NCBI GenBank assembly: GCA_050633705.1
Contig: JBOEGZ010000007.1
Location: forward strand, 124,001-188,000
Source: JAJFHI01 sp050633705
GTDB lineage: Bacteria > Pseudomonadota > Alphaproteobacteria > Rhizobiales > Hyphomicrobiaceae
DNA length: 64,000 bases
Reading direction: 5' to 3'
Positions 44,399 through 53,606 of this stretch are shown here, in pieces. Below the pieces are notes generated by a model, which saw only the letters and a list, made by a program, of their open reading frames with translations, made no database searches and was not told the DNA's origin. Both the position numbers and the translations under genes were made by a program. Every line of letters begins with the position of its first letter. Position 1 is the first letter of the stretch.

Positions 44399-45916
44399 AT
44401 GGATTGGCTTGGTAAGTTTACGATGGAGAGCCTCGGTGTGCTCTCCTCCCTTTTTGTATTCATGATAGGACTCTTTGTCCTTCTACTCATCTTCCTCTTC
44501 ATTGTTGACATCTCGCAGACCAAGGACGCTGTCCGGCGGAACTACCCTGTTTTGGGGCGCTTTCGCTACATTTTTTCGACGCTTGGAGAGTTCTTCCGTC
44601 AGTATTTCTTCGCCATGGATCGCGAAGAGATGCCGTTCAACCGTGCTGAGCGCGACTGGGTCTACAAATCGTCGAAAGGTGTCGACAACACTGTAGCGTT
44701 CGGCTCAACGCGAAACCTTTCGCCAGCAGGCACGCAAATTTTCGTCAATTGTCCTTATCCAACACTCGACGAAGATGCGACAGAGACACCCGACGTTGTG
44801 ATCGGGCCTTACAGCCGCAAGCCATACCGAGCCGGCTCACTCATCAACATTTCCGGGATGAGTTTTGGAGCTATATCAAAGCCTGCCGTACTCGCTTTAT
44901 CACGCGGCGCTAAACTTGCGGGCTGTTGGTATAACACAGGTGAAGGCGGACTTTCCCCCTATCATTTGGACGGCGGTTGCGACATCGTCTTTCAGATTGG
45001 CACGGCCAAATATGGTGTGCGAACTGACGACGGCAGTCTGTCGGATGAAAAGCTACGTGAGGTCGCCGCTCATGAACAAGTCAAAATGTTCGAACTAAAA
45101 ATGAGTCAGGGCGCCAAGCCCGGAAAGGGTGGCATTCTCCCTAGTGCAAAAGTAACCAAGGAGATTGCCAAGATACGGGGAATCAAAGCCGGTCACGATT
45201 CAATCTCGCCCAACCGCCATCCCGAAATCAACAACAATGGTGAGCTACTCGACTACATCAATCATATCAGGGGCGTAACGGGGAAACCCACTGGATTCAA
45301 GAGCGTCATTGGTGCTTATGGCTGGCTGGCTTCGCTTTGCGAGGAAATCCATGCCCGCGGCATAGAAAGCGCACCGGACTTCATCACGATAGATAGTGGC
45401 GACGGCGGCACGGGTGCTGCACCCATGCCTTTGATCGATAATGTTGGGCTTCCGATCAAGGAGGCTTTGCCTATTGTTATCGATACCTTGAAGCTTTACG
45501 GGCTGCGCGACCGCGTCAAGGTCATCGCATCCGGAAAACTGATCACTCCGGCGGAGGTCGCATGGGCTTACTGTGCCGGAACCGATTTTGTGGTGTCCGC
45601 GCGCGGGTTCATGTTCGCGCTCGGTTGTATTCAGGCTCTAAAGTGCAATAAGAACACTTGTCCGACGGGCATTACGACACACGACAGAAGACTACAACGT
45701 GGGTTGGATCCAGAGGATAAAGCCCGGCGCGTCAAAAACTTCGCCGGAAAGATCGCTTACGGCACTACTCTGATTGCGCATTCGTGCGGTGCGGACCATC
45801 CACGGGCACTCAAACGCATGCATGTACGGATCGTACAGGACAACGGAAAATCAATCTCTATGGACGAGCTGTTTCCCGAACCTGAAGTTCTACCCAATTT
45901 CCGAAACGTCGCATAG
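44399..45916 (+). CDS. FMN-binding glutamate-synthase-like protein, membrane anchored
   Basis: 505 aa from ATG 44399 (GGAGG at 44382-44386). One N-terminal membrane segment (about 12-37) precedes a GltB-type synthase barrel: ISGMSFGAISKPAV, NTGEGGLSPYH, GAKPGKGGILP, SPNRHPEI, TIDSGDGGTGAAP and the iron-sulfur Cys cluster CNKNTCPTGI. The glutaminase and GXGXG domains of true glutamate synthase are absent, so it is one of the stand-alone FMN proteins of this family with unknown substrate. It is 12 nt ahead of an acetolactate-synthase-like gene. Confidence 0.9.
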   Translation: MDWLGKFTMESLGVLSSLFVFMIGLFVLLLIFLFIVDISQTKDAVRRNYPVLGRFRYIFSTLGEFFRQYFFAMDREEMPFNRAERDWVYKSSKGVDNTVAFGSTRNLSPAGTQIFVNCPYPTLDEDATETPDVVIGPYSRKPYRAGSLINISGMSFGAISKPAVLALSRGAKLAGCWYNTGEGGLSPYHLDGGCDIVFQIGTAKYGVRTDDGSLSDEKLREVAAHEQVKMFELKMSQGAKPGKGGILPSAKVTKEIAKIRGIKAGHDSISPNRHPEINNNGELLDYINHIRGVTGKPTGFKSVIGAYGWLASLCEEIHARGIESAPDFITIDSGDGGTGAAPMPLIDNVGLPIKEALPIVIDTLKLYGLRDRVKVIASGKLITPAEVAWAYCAGTDFVVSARGFMFALGCIQALKCNKNTCPTGITTHDRRLQRGLDPEDKARRVKNFAGKIAYGTTLIAHSCGADHPRALKRMHVRIVQDNGKSISMDELFPEPEVLPNFRNVA

Positions 45917-45928
45917 GGGGTATAAGTC

Positions 45929-47590
45929 GTGAACCAATTTACCAAGCTTAAATCATCCGACCTTCTCGTAAAAGCTTTGGAGAATGAGGGCGTCGAGTAC
46001 ATTTTTGGTGTTCCGGGAGAAGAGAACCTCGATTTTCTTGAATCCCTTCGCACGTCGAAAATCAAACTTATCCTGACACGCCACGAACAGGCCGCCGGAT
46101 TCATGGCGGCCACATATGGCCGGTTGACGGGGCGAACGGGCGTATGCTTGGCAACCCTGGGACCAGGTGCCACCAATTTTGTGACAGCTGCTGCTTACGC
46201 CAAGTTGGGGGCGATGCCCATGCTCATGATTACGGGGCAGAAACCGATTACGAAAAGCAAACAGGGCCGGTTCCAGATTGTCGACATCGTTGCAATGATG
46301 ACGCCAATCACAAAGTTTGCGAAACAGATCGTTTATCCCTCGACGATACCGAGCCTTGTCCGAGAGGCGTTTCGAATTGCAGAAGAGGAGCGGCCAGGTC
46401 CAGTCCATCTTGAGCTTCCAGAAGATATCGCAGAACTCGATGCTCATAATGTCCACTTATTTGATCGCTCACACACCAGACGGCCAGACTGCGATATCAG
46501 CGTGATCGATCGCGCCATTGAATTGATCGGTGAAGCGAAACACCCGTTACTGCTAATCGGCGCGGGCGCCAACAGAAAACGTATCGACAACGCGCTGAGA
46601 GCATTCGTCGACAAGACCGGGATTCCATTCTTCAATACACAGATGGGCAAGGGTGTTGTTGGTGGCTACCATCCTCTCTATCTGGGGACCGCGGCGCTCT
46701 CGGAAGGGGACTATCTGCACTGTGCTGTCAATCGCGCAGACCTCATCATCAATGCTGGCCATGACGTAATCGAGAAGCCGCCGTTTTTTATGGAGCCCGA
46801 CGGCGTACAAGTCATTCACGTCAATTTCAATTCAGCAGAAGTCGATGAAGTTTACTTTCCACAGCTCGAACTCATTGGTGACGTTGCATCAACTTTTGAA
46901 AAGCTGACCGAGAAGATTGAACCTTCGCCCTCTCACGACTTCTCATACTTTATGACCGTGCAGGCTGACGTCTCCCAACACATGCTGGAAGGCGCCGACG
47001 ACCCGAGATTCCCAATGGCACCGCAGAGGATTGTGGCAGACGTGCGCGAAGTCATGCCCCCAAACGGCATGATCGCGCTCGACAACGGCATGTATAAGAT
47101 CTGGTTTGCTCGCAACTACCGGACACCGGAACCAAACACGGTGTTGCTTGATAACGCTTTGGCGACCATGGGTGCCGGCCTGCCATCGGCGATGATGGCA
47201 GCCATGCTTCATCCCGATCGCAGGGTTATGGCGATCTGCGGCGATGGTGGTTTCATGATGAACAGCCAGGAGCTGGAAACGGCTGTGCGGTTGAAACTGA
47301 ACCTCGTCGTTCTTGTGCTTCGCGATGACTCGTATGGTATGATTCGATGGAAGCAAGAAGTCAGCAACTTCGCCGACTGGGGGCTTGAATTCGGCAATCC
47401 CGAATTTGTCGCCTATGCGGAAAGTTACGGCGCAACGGGACACAGGGTCGAGAGTACGGAGTACTTTTTGCCAACTCTGGAAAAGGCATTTTCCTCCGGC
47501 GGTGTGCACCTTATCGAGGCCCCCATCGACTATTCGGAAAACAAGCGCGTTTTAATTGACGAGTTGTCGGAACGGACATGCCGACTGTAG
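45929..47590 (+). CDS. Acetolactate-synthase-like ThDP enzyme
   Basis: 553 aa from GTG 45929 (GGGGG seven bases upstream). Thiamine diphosphate enzyme with catalytic Glu in GVPGEENLDFLESL (family ENL), RHEQAAGFMAATYGRLTG, and the cofactor-binding segment GDGGFMMNSQELETA with D..SYGMI. No small subunit gene is present, as for AlsS-type or other carboligase/decarboxylase relatives, so a role in branched amino acid synthesis is unlikely. Coupled with the FMN glutamate-synthase-like gene; their joint reaction is unknown. Confidence 0.9.
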   Translation: MNQFTKLKSSDLLVKALENEGVEYIFGVPGEENLDFLESLRTSKIKLILTRHEQAAGFMAATYGRLTGRTGVCLATLGPGATNFVTAAAYAKLGAMPMLMITGQKPITKSKQGRFQIVDIVAMMTPITKFAKQIVYPSTIPSLVREAFRIAEEERPGPVHLELPEDIAELDAHNVHLFDRSHTRRPDCDISVIDRAIELIGEAKHPLLLIGAGANRKRIDNALRAFVDKTGIPFFNTQMGKGVVGGYHPLYLGTAALSEGDYLHCAVNRADLIINAGHDVIEKPPFFMEPDGVQVIHVNFNSAEVDEVYFPQLELIGDVASTFEKLTEKIEPSPSHDFSYFMTVQADVSQHMLEGADDPRFPMAPQRIVADVREVMPPNGMIALDNGMYKIWFARNYRTPEPNTVLLDNALATMGAGLPSAMMAAMLHPDRRVMAICGDGGFMMNSQELETAVRLKLNLVVLVLRDDSYGMIRWKQEVSNFADWGLEFGNPEFVAYAESYGATGHRVESTEYFLPTLEKAFSSGGVHLIEAPIDYSENKRVLIDELSERTCRL

Positions 47591-47670
47591 GCGCCTTAGC
47601 CATGTTGGAGGCCTGTGCCACAACGCGTGGCTGACCTGCGCACCGAAACGGAGATCAGGCTGTATGCCCC

Positions 47671-47913
47671 ACAACGCTCTCGATAACAGAACGTGCGGTG
47701 TGGACGCTGATGCAGAGCGCGAGCGTGGGCAGTATTTACAAACTCTATACCTTTGCCACGCGCAACAAAATTGAGTTCAAATTCACCAGCATTCCAACAT
47801 CATTCAAAGGTAAGCCGAAAGAGCTATTCGATACGGAGTACCAAAAAAAACTCTACGCTGCGGGGCGTGAGGTTGGACTGCGTGGTGGTGATTGGGCGGA
47901 CAACCCACCTTAA
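47671..47913 (+). pseudogene. C-terminal fragment of a patatin-like phospholipase
   Basis: The frame reads ITERAVWTLMQSASVGSIYK and, further on, FDTEYQKKLYAAGREVGL and WADNPP, the C-terminal pattern of patatin-like phospholipases (…TLMQS…IY.LY…FDTEY…LY..G…). The catalytic Ser-Asp part is missing and a stop lies in frame shortly upstream, so this is a remnant. Identification rests on memory of the family pattern. Confidence 0.45.
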
Positions 47914-48127
47914 TACAAGTGTCACGTTCATGGCTTCTGGCTGTAACCAATTGAGACCGATTATCATCTAAAATTCTGTGGTTCGAAACTCACCAGTTCG
48001 CACGTTGTCACAGCTCATGGACTTTTGAGCTGCGCACGTGATGTGTCGAAAGATTAAAGGTGCTGCTTCCCATTGAGCACGTGCACTTATTTGACAGACA
48101 AGGGAGACAGGACATTGGAATTTTTAG

Positions 48128-48568
48128 GTCCAAACCATCGCAACGCAATTATTGTCGGCCTTACTTGGCACGGTTGTCCTGTCCGTGTTCATGTTTGTAA
48201 AGATGTTGTCTGGGTTCGCCCCGCAGGTGAACCCTATACGAGACCTAGCGGAGCTGGCCCATGATGTGGGCGGCCTACCACGTGTGATAGCCGTTGGTTG
48301 AGTTATGCATTTCGTTATAGGTTCTGTGATCTAGGGCACGGTATTTGCGCTCCTGCAGCCAATTCTAAACGGCTCCAATCAGCGCAAGGATGTCATTGTA
48401 GCGTTGATGGCGTAGTTGTTGATGATGGTTGGCTTTATGCCCATGTCGGGCAACGGCATGTTCGGCTTTGGTGTCGGCTCAATGATCCCGGTCATGACAT
48501 TCGTCTTTCATGTTGTCTTCGGTCTGGCAATGGGTTCTGCCGACACTTGGCTTTCACAAAAAGACTAG
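48128..48568 (+). pseudogene. DUF6789-family membrane protein gene broken by three stops
   Basis: Reading one frame through gives a coherent membrane protein: LLSALLGTVVLSVFMFVKML, APQVNPIRDLAELAHDVG, then GSVI, GTVFALLQPILNG, LLMMVGFMPMSGNGMFGFG, PVMTFVFHVVFGLAMG. This matches DUF6789 proteins. It is interrupted by TGA (48299-48301), TAG (48332-48334) and TAG (48413-48415). All three fall where homologues have Trp (W-MHF, W-G, W-LLMM), so each is a one-base change of TGG. No frameshift is needed. Confidence 0.65.
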
Positions 48569-48973
48569 ATCGCGATGGTGCGGATATTTCTATCTGGAAT
48601 AGCAACAATGCTCGTCTTGATCGGGGCATTTGCCCCAATACCGGTTGGCACCATAATTTTGGGCGCGGGTACAGCATTACACTTTTTGCGCAGGTTGCCG
48701 CGCGTTCGCAGGGGATTATGCGCAACGCGCAAAGGCGGACGCTGCCAGCGGATATCATTGCAGAGCTCGTGCAGGACATTATTGAAGGCAGGAAACAACA
48801 TACCACCCATGAATTGGGCGATGGTGCAAAAACGTCCATCATACTTTCATGGTATCTTCCAACGCGAATAGCCGACCGCCTGATCAATAACGCGTTGACA
48901 AAAAACAAGAAAGAAGCTCGCGTAACAGTAACGTCGTGCAATAGATTGTCTTACTGTTGTTGTGGACTGTCTG
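48569..48973. other. Decayed or anonymous stretch
   Basis: A plus frame from 48575 begins with a hydrophobic segment (MLVLIGAFAPIPVGTIILGAG fits a membrane helix), then turns to improbable sequence, while the neighbouring frame continues with helical, gene-like sequence (IIAELVQDIIEGRKQHTTHE). This could be a frameshifted small membrane gene, but I recognise no family. Listed so that the gap is described. Confidence 0.25.
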
Positions 48974-49369
48974 CTATGCACGCTTGGCGATTAAATAGGC
49001 TGGAAGCAAGATCAGTCCAGCAATGGCTAACGAAAAATAGCACATCGGTGTACCTGACGGCGTGAGCGGGCAGGTCGGCCTGCCAGCAATTTCAAATGCT
49101 GTCCCGCTAAATGCCAGAAGGAACACCGGCAACCAGCCGATGAGAAACAGCCAACCCCATCGCGCCGGCCCAAGAAGTGCTGCAATACTCATAACTGCAA
49201 AGCCAATTCCAACGACATAACACGCCGGAATCGGGCCGACGGCTGGGCACGGTTTGGTTCCCTGCCACTCTGCAAAAATGACAGGGAACAATCGGTAAAG
49301 CGCTATAGCAGCGATACCTAGGATCACAACGCGCGCCAGCCACGGCAGGGCTTTCGAAGTCGCGCTCAA
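48974..49369 (-). CDS. Small four-helix membrane protein with paired Cys motifs
   Basis: 131 aa, four hydrophobic segments (about 12-33, 50-68, 72-92, 110-128). Two similar Cys loops, CPAVGPIPACY (41-51) and CPLTPSGTPMCY (100-111), precede helices 2 and 4, suggesting an internal duplication and disulphide or redox chemistry. The start is TTG at 49369, overlapping the stop of the FG-GAP gene (TTGA), with GAGG upstream. Last gene of a three-gene coupled operon; function unknown. Confidence 0.75.
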   Translation of the reverse strand: MSATSKALPWLARVVILGIAAIALYRLFPVIFAEWQGTKPCPAVGPIPACYVVGIGFAVMSIAALLGPARWGWLFLIGWLPVFLLAFSGTAFEIAGRPTCPLTPSGTPMCYFSLAIAGLILLPAYLIAKRA

Positions 49370-50973
49370 AACGAAACCACCTCATTGCGGAAGCTGCCGT
49401 TTTTTTGGTCTGTTGTCCCGTTTATGTAGGTGACGGAAACGGTTGTTGCATTGTTCGATTTGCCGAGACCAACGGTAATCATACGTGAGGAATCGGAACA
49501 CAAGCCCTCACCCGATACATAAAACTTGGTGATATCGCGGCCATCGTCCAAGGAAACTTTGACGATTGCTCCGATTGACCCAACCGTCGCCGGCAGCTTG
49601 ACCTTGAGGTAACCGTTGTCCCCGGCCTTGCTGAAAAAAGCTTTCGAGCGGCCAGATAAGTTGACATGAACGATGTCGGGGTAGCCATCACCATTGAAAT
49701 CCGCGGTAATGGGTGAAATGGAATAGTGTTTGTTGACGACACCAGCCTCCGCCCCGACCGCAGCAAACTTTCCGGATGGCGTTTGTACGAGAACGCGCCC
49801 CGGCAACCGCAAAAACTCCAGCTTGTGTAGCGGCAAGCCAATGTAATTCTCCGATACAATCAGATCCTCGCGTCCATCAAGATTGAGATCTGAAAACACG
49901 GCGCCCCACGAAAATTCATAGTCCGCTAACTTGGCGTCATGCGCGACATCTTTAAACTGAAAGCCACCGTTGTTATTGAACAACATCCATTTCCAGTTGT
50001 TGATCTGATCATCGCGCAGATCACCCCTTAAAAGGAAATTCGGTGGCGTTGAGCCCACATTTGAAAAGAAGAAATCGACAAGGCCGTTCTGGTCGTAATC
50101 GGCAACCGCAATGCCCATCGGATAGGTAAAGAATTTCGATGTGGGATTGTCGAGGTTGGAGAACTTTCCCGAACCGTCATTTTGCCAGGTGCGGACCTGA
50201 CCGGTGTCATGGGCGACGACAAGGTCCAAATCGTTGTCGCGATCAACATCGATAAAGACGGCTTGGAATGTGTTGTGTTTGTAGTGAAGGCCTGCTTCCG
50301 TGGTCTTGTTCTCGAACGTGTTGTCACCACGATTTATGAACAATGCACTGGTGCCACCATATCCTTCCTTGTTGAAGATATTCTGGCCTTCGACCAAATC
50401 GTTGCGAATGTAGCCGGAGACATACATGTCGAAGTGGCCGTCGCCATTAATATCACCGACAGCAACCGATAGCGGCGTTGTATCTTCGCGCAACGGAGCG
50501 TCAAGTTTATGCGAGGAAAAAATTCCATCGTCATTGGTGTGCAGCCAGAGGCCACCCTCGCGAGCGACTATTAAGTCCTCGGTACCGTCCCCATTGACGT
50601 CGAGCACGACGGAACCGTGGCTCAGTGCGTCATCTGGTTTGGTAATGCCACCTGCGTTGTTGATCGCAATAAACTTACCGCCTTCAAAGCGAAACAACCC
50701 GTCAGGCTGCCCCCGGCCGCCGCCAAGAAACAGCTCTTCAGTGCCATCTCCATCGACGTCGATCGCTGCACCGGCGACAAACGGTAAAGACTCGGTAGCA
50801 TTGTAAATTTGATAGAACGGAACGTCGATCTCGGTGAATTTGGGAATAGCCGTCCCAGCCAAATCGACATCGTAGTCAATTTGCCGATCATATGTGGTCT
50901 TGCCGATGAAACCGAATGCTAGCAAAGCGACAATCGCAACCAGCATGTAACCGAGGTATTTAACGATCTTCAT
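49366..50973 (-). CDS. Membrane-anchored FG-GAP beta-propeller protein (CRTAC1/ASPIC type)
   Basis: 535 aa. N-terminal anchor (about 5-25). Seven calcium-loop repeats are visible (DVDGDGTEELF, DVNGDGTEDLI, DINGDGHFDMY, DVDRDNDLDLV, DYDQNGLVDFF, DLNLDGREDLI, DFNGDGYPDIV), enough for one complete seven-bladed propeller. The C-terminal region (SIGAIVKVSLDDGRD, MITVGLGKSN) resembles an ASPIC/UnbV domain. Likely periplasmic, calcium-binding, protein or carbohydrate interaction. Starts inside the stop of the upstream membrane gene (ATGA) and ends inside the next gene's start. Confidence 0.88.
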   Translation of the reverse strand: MKIVKYLGYMLVAIVALLAFGFIGKTTYDRQIDYDVDLAGTAIPKFTEIDVPFYQIYNATESLPFVAGAAIDVDGDGTEELFLGGGRGQPDGLFRFEGGKFIAINNAGGITKPDDALSHGSVVLDVNGDGTEDLIVAREGGLWLHTNDDGIFSSHKLDAPLREDTTPLSVAVGDINGDGHFDMYVSGYIRNDLVEGQNIFNKEGYGGTSALFINRGDNTFENKTTEAGLHYKHNTFQAVFIDVDRDNDLDLVVAHDTGQVRTWQNDGSGKFSNLDNPTSKFFTYPMGIAVADYDQNGLVDFFFSNVGSTPPNFLLRGDLRDDQINNWKWMLFNNNGGFQFKDVAHDAKLADYEFSWGAVFSDLNLDGREDLIVSENYIGLPLHKLEFLRLPGRVLVQTPSGKFAAVGAEAGVVNKHYSISPITADFNGDGYPDIVHVNLSGRSKAFFSKAGDNGYLKVKLPATVGSIGAIVKVSLDDGRDITKFYVSGEGLCSDSSRMITVGLGKSNNATTVSVTYINGTTDQKNGSFRNEVVSF

Positions 50974-51647
50974 GTTCTAGTTGTTCCGGTAAATGATCGC
51001 ATAGCAATCAGAGTCGAAGTTGTAAATATTATGAAATAAGCCACGTTCAACGCGATCGGCATCAGGTATTTCCCGATCTCTGGTGCTAGCCAAAAGATGA
51101 GGAAGCTTGCCAGGATCAAGAGGATTGGATTTAACAGAGCCATCCAGCGGGGATATGCACTACGCCCGGTCAGTGACAGCCAGACGAGGATGCCTGAAAC
51201 GGCAAGAATTACGATCCTCAGTACCGTCAACAGTGTCTCATAACGCAAATCATAAAGGGCGATTGCTGTTTCAAACTCTGCTCCCGTCGTCGTGTTGACG
51301 ATCATCGCCGCTGTTGCACGCGACCCAATCCATACCGCGCCGACGATACAGCCATAGGCCATGGCAAAGGCCAGTACTTTTGCCCAGAAACGACTGGCGG
51401 GACGCAGCATGAGATAAAGATGCCAAGCTCCGACAACATAAAGAGGCGCTCCCAGAACACCAATGAAATGACCGAGTGTCGCTTGGCTTTCGCTGACACC
51501 CTTGAAAAATTCAAAGCCCTGACCGTAGCGCGCAAGTGGATCAAAGTGGAGTAAGAATTCTCCCGTGCCAACTAATAGTGCGGCGAGCATACCCAAAATG
51601 CCCGTCGCAATTACCTCATGTCGTTCTGTCATCTTCGATCCAGTCAT
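50970..51647 (-). CDS. DUF6796-like multi-span membrane protein
   Basis: About 225 aa from ATG 51647 (ATG 51632 and TTG 51683 are alternatives). Six or seven hydrophobic segments with motifs GTGEFLLHFDPLARYG, LGHFIGVLGAPLYVVG and GRSAYPRWMALLNP, which I associate with DUF6796 membrane proteins of unknown function. First gene of an operon with the FG-GAP protein and the small Cys-motif protein, all joined by 4-nt overlaps. Confidence 0.75.
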   Translation of the reverse strand: MTGSKMTERHEVIATGILGMLAALLVGTGEFLLHFDPLARYGQGFEFFKGVSESQATLGHFIGVLGAPLYVVGAWHLYLMLRPASRFWAKVLAFAMAYGCIVGAVWIGSRATAAMIVNTTTGAEFETAIALYDLRYETLLTVLRIVILAVSGILVWLSLTGRSAYPRWMALLNPILLILASFLIFWLAPEIGKYLMPIALNVAYFIIFTTSTLIAMRSFTGTTRT

Positions 51648-51867
51648 CGGACTCGGCTCACCATGGCTGCATTCGTACAACAATTTCGACCCTCTCGGCG
51701 TTTGCTACCTCAATGTCGACACCTCGTGCCTCGTCTGCACAAATCGCAGTGCACCACCTAAAATTGGCCCTCCGTCTTTTTTCTCGGAATAGATGCAGGA
51801 ATGATTGAAAAGGTTACAAGGCAGTGTGGTACCAACCTGGGGAAGAATGTGCCTCGCATCCGACCTG

Positions 51868-52185
51868 CTACCATTTTTTGCGGGCCTCCAGAATGGCATC
51901 GACAAGGTCCTGGGGGATTTCTGCTGGTGTGAATGCAGTTCCCTGGCTAACAGATGCACGCGCGGCCTCAATCGCTTTCTTGTAAGCCACAAGATATTCG
52001 CGACATTCCCGGCAGAAACGAATATGCCATTCGAATTTTTTTAGCTCTACCTCTGGAAGGGTCCCTTCGAGATAACTCACAATAAACTCTTCAAATTCGA
52101 CGCACGTTATCATGCCGGGTAAATGACGCATCATCTTGCCCTTCATGAATCGTTTCGCCCGTGTCAAAGCTGCGTTCACCGTCAC
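51868..52185 (-). CDS. Zinc-finger anti-sigma factor
   Basis: 105 aa, GTG start overlapping the sigma gene stop by 4 nt. It has the zf-HC2 pattern: Cys28 (ITCVEFEEFIVSYLEG), His54, Cys58 and Cys61 (HIRFCREC). No membrane segment is present, so this is a short soluble zinc-binding anti-sigma factor of the ChrR/RsrA kind, binding and inhibiting the neighbouring ECF sigma factor. The inducing signal is unknown. Confidence 0.85.
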   Translation of the reverse strand: MTVNAALTRAKRFMKGKMMRHLPGMITCVEFEEFIVSYLEGTLPEVELKKFEWHIRFCRECREYLVAYKKAIEAARASVSQGTAFTPAEIPQDLVDAILEARKKW

Positions 52186-52781
52186 ACCTCCCCTCGAAGC
52201 ATTGGCTCCAACAGCTTTTTGAGCGCCGCTCTGGCGCGGTGCAGCCTCACTTTCACTGTTCCTTCTTTGCAGTCAAGAATTTCGGCTGCTTCGCGTGTAC
52301 TCAGTTCTTCGATGTCACGAAGCAGTAAAACGATACGGTAATCTTCCGGTAACTCGTTGATTTTCGACAGTACAAGCTCACACATCTCGCTTCGCTGAAT
52401 AATTTCGTCCGGTCTTTCAATCTTTCTCCATGGCGCCTCAATACGACAACCGTTTCCATCGAACTCAGGCAACAGTGCGTCGATCGACTGCTCGTTTGCG
52501 CGGCGAAGGGAGCGAAGTTTCATAAGGGCTGAATTAACTACGATTCGATGCAGCCACGATTTTAGGGTCGAGCGCGCTTCAAAAGAGTTGATCTTTTGGA
52601 ATGCGTTCAAGAAGGACTCTTGGACACAATCTTCTGCAGCCGACTTATCTTTTAGAATCCGATATGCAACGGCGAGCATCCAGCCACCGTGTCGGCGGAC
52701 GAGCTGTTCCGCTGCCTGGCTGTGCCCGGATCGCAATTGCTCGAGCAAGGCTGCGTCATCCAATAGATTTTTCTCGCTCAA
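52182..52781 (-). CDS. ECF RNA polymerase sigma factor
   Basis: 199 aa from TTG 52781, with GGGGAAT upstream. Sigma-2 region (about 25-95: QAAEQLVRRHGGWMLAVAYR, CVQESFLNAFQ), and sigma-4 region (about 140-192: LPEDYRIVLLLRDIEELSTREAA core, CKEGTVKVRLHRARAALKK). It is coupled to the zinc-finger anti-sigma gene. The membrane/FG-GAP operon begins about 220 nt downstream in the same direction and is a natural candidate target. Confidence 0.93.
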   Translation of the reverse strand: MSEKNLLDDAALLEQLRSGHSQAAEQLVRRHGGWMLAVAYRILKDKSAAEDCVQESFLNAFQKINSFEARSTLKSWLHRIVVNSALMKLRSLRRANEQSIDALLPEFDGNGCRIEAPWRKIERPDEIIQRSEMCELVLSKINELPEDYRIVLLLRDIEELSTREAAEILDCKEGTVKVRLHRARAALKKLLEPMLRGEV

Positions 52782-53041
52782 TTATTCCCCGATCCGGATG
52801 TCCTTCCAACGGTTATTCATTGTCCAGCATTAGCCGGAATATCGCAACTCTGGGATAACCATTGGCTAGCATGTCGCCATGATGGCAACCTGACCCAAAC
52901 CACGGAGACAGCGTTCTTGTCACTCTTGCCATGGTTGAGTTGTCGTTAGTTGTTAGCCAGTGATCTGCTGATCCAGTAGATATCGGCTGTTAGGCGGCTC
53001 CTATCGGGAAGAGGAGTTTGAAGTTTCGCCAACTTGGGACG

Positions 53042-53098
53042 CGCAACAATTCGGAGACTACATGGTTCGGTTAGCTTAAACCGAGCCGTCTTGTTGCG
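53042..53098. repeat. Nested inverted repeats in a gene-free interval
   Basis: Outer arms CGCAACAA (53042-53049) and TTGTTGCG (53091-53098) enclose inner arms GGTTCGGTT (53064-53072) and AACCGAGCC (53079-53087, one G-T). The symmetric design suggests a structured RNA or a cruciform. The interval 52782-53606 (825 nt) holds no supported gene; apart from this element I see nothing in it. Confidence 0.55.
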
Positions 53099-53606
53099 GA
53101 ACCTCGGTATATTCACCGCCAGAACGGATTTGTGATCAGATGTCGGCGAGCGGGGCAATTAATTGATCTTTGATGTGCTCAAATTCAACGTCAGCTCGGC
53201 ACAGGTGGATTGTAACTGGAACCCAATGAATAGTCTTCAGGTTACATCTCGGATCAATTGCCAAGTACCGAACGTAAGTACGTAACGGCCATTGGGTTGT
53301 GACTTCTTCTGTAGCGGGTCAAAAGTGAGTATCAGCGATTCGAGCTTTAGAGACCGCTATTCTTTCAGCTACAAAATTTTCGGATACTGGTTGCCACTGC
53401 CGCTCTGGACCAGCAGCAGACATTACTTTGGTTTGAATTTCTGGATTTTGTTGATCGCAGAGATTGGCGTTAATTGAAGTGCCCGTGTCTTAACACCTTA
53501 AAATTCCAACATAACTGCGCGATCGGTAAGGTTCTAGAGGTTTCAGTAGATATGTTGCGGGGCTACTTCGGTATGGCGAAAACCCACATGGACAACTCTA
53601 TATCGT

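Noticed and set aside
41690..48973. Intact integrative element at tRNA-His
   Set aside because: No integrase and no visible repeat of the tRNA 3' end; only remnants suggest past insertion.
48298..49065. 255-codon open frame overlapping the DUF6789 remnant
   Set aside because: It runs out of frame through the recognisable DUF6789 sequence and shows no coherent domain.
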